From Oceanococcus sp041625325 (GTDB taxonomy: Bacteria > Pseudomonadota > Gammaproteobacteria > Nevskiales > Oceanococcaceae), in the NCBI GenBank assembly GCA_041625325.1, contig JBFJTN010000220.1, forward strand, positions 1-6,003: a stretch of 6,003 nt of DNA, read 5' to 3'. Positions 5,994 through 6,003 of the stretch are shown here, in pieces (positions within the stretch are counted from its first letter, which is position 1; each line of letters begins with the position of its first letter). A model generated the notes under the pieces. The model searched no databases. It was not told the origin of the DNA and worked only from the letters and a program-made list of their open reading frames with translations. The translations under genes and the position numbers were made by a program.

Positions 5994-6003
5994 GCGCGAT
6001 GCC

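Overview
The window is GC-rich (roughly 60% or more by eye), with strong G/C bias at third codon positions, dense packing and Shine-Dalgarno-led genes. The protein families (RND transporters, a DUF1329 LolA-like protein, an H-NS-family nucleoid protein) indicate a Gram-negative proteobacterium. The H-NS-like C-terminus and the RND/DUF1329 pairing would suit a gamma- or betaproteobacterium; I cannot name the genus from sequence alone. No rRNA, tRNA, CRISPR array, insertion sequence or transposase is visible.

Layout. (1) Positions 1-1179, plus strand: the C-terminal part of a tripartite-type RND efflux permease (AcrB/HAE1-like) whose 5' end lies outside the window. (2) 1180-1346: a non-coding gap between convergent genes, holding a perfect 7-bp inverted repeat and a GC palindrome but no clear terminator. 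(3) 1347-1697, minus strand: a small membrane-anchored, probably coiled-coil protein of unknown function. (4) 1698-1818: a divergent intergenic region with a 7+7-bp dyad next to an AT-rich, promoter-like patch. (5) 1819-4206 and 4203-5555, plus strand: a tightly coupled pair (4-base ATGA overlap) of a 12-TM RND/MMPL-type exporter and an exported DUF1329 LolA-like protein. (6) 5556-5639: a sharply AT-rich intergenic region with a consensus TATAAT and, just after it, a hairpin plus T-run. (7) 5640-5993, plus strand: an H-NS-family DNA-binding protein.

How the genes may work together. The 1819-5555 pair is the most interesting unit. An inner-membrane RND pump of the kind related to hydrophobic-molecule and lipid carriers is translationally coupled to a periplasmic protein with a LolA-like fold, which suggests a pump-plus-carrier route moving a hydrophobic substrate across the periplasm. 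The substrate is unknown. The HAE1-type pump at the left edge belongs to a separate transcription unit. The H-NS-like gene has its own AT-rich promoter, is likely autoregulated, and its leader contains a terminator-like hairpin. Nothing here is a clearly new defence or mobile system; the open questions are the substrate of the pump pair, the role of the 116-residue membrane protein, and the arrangement of the H-NS-like leader.
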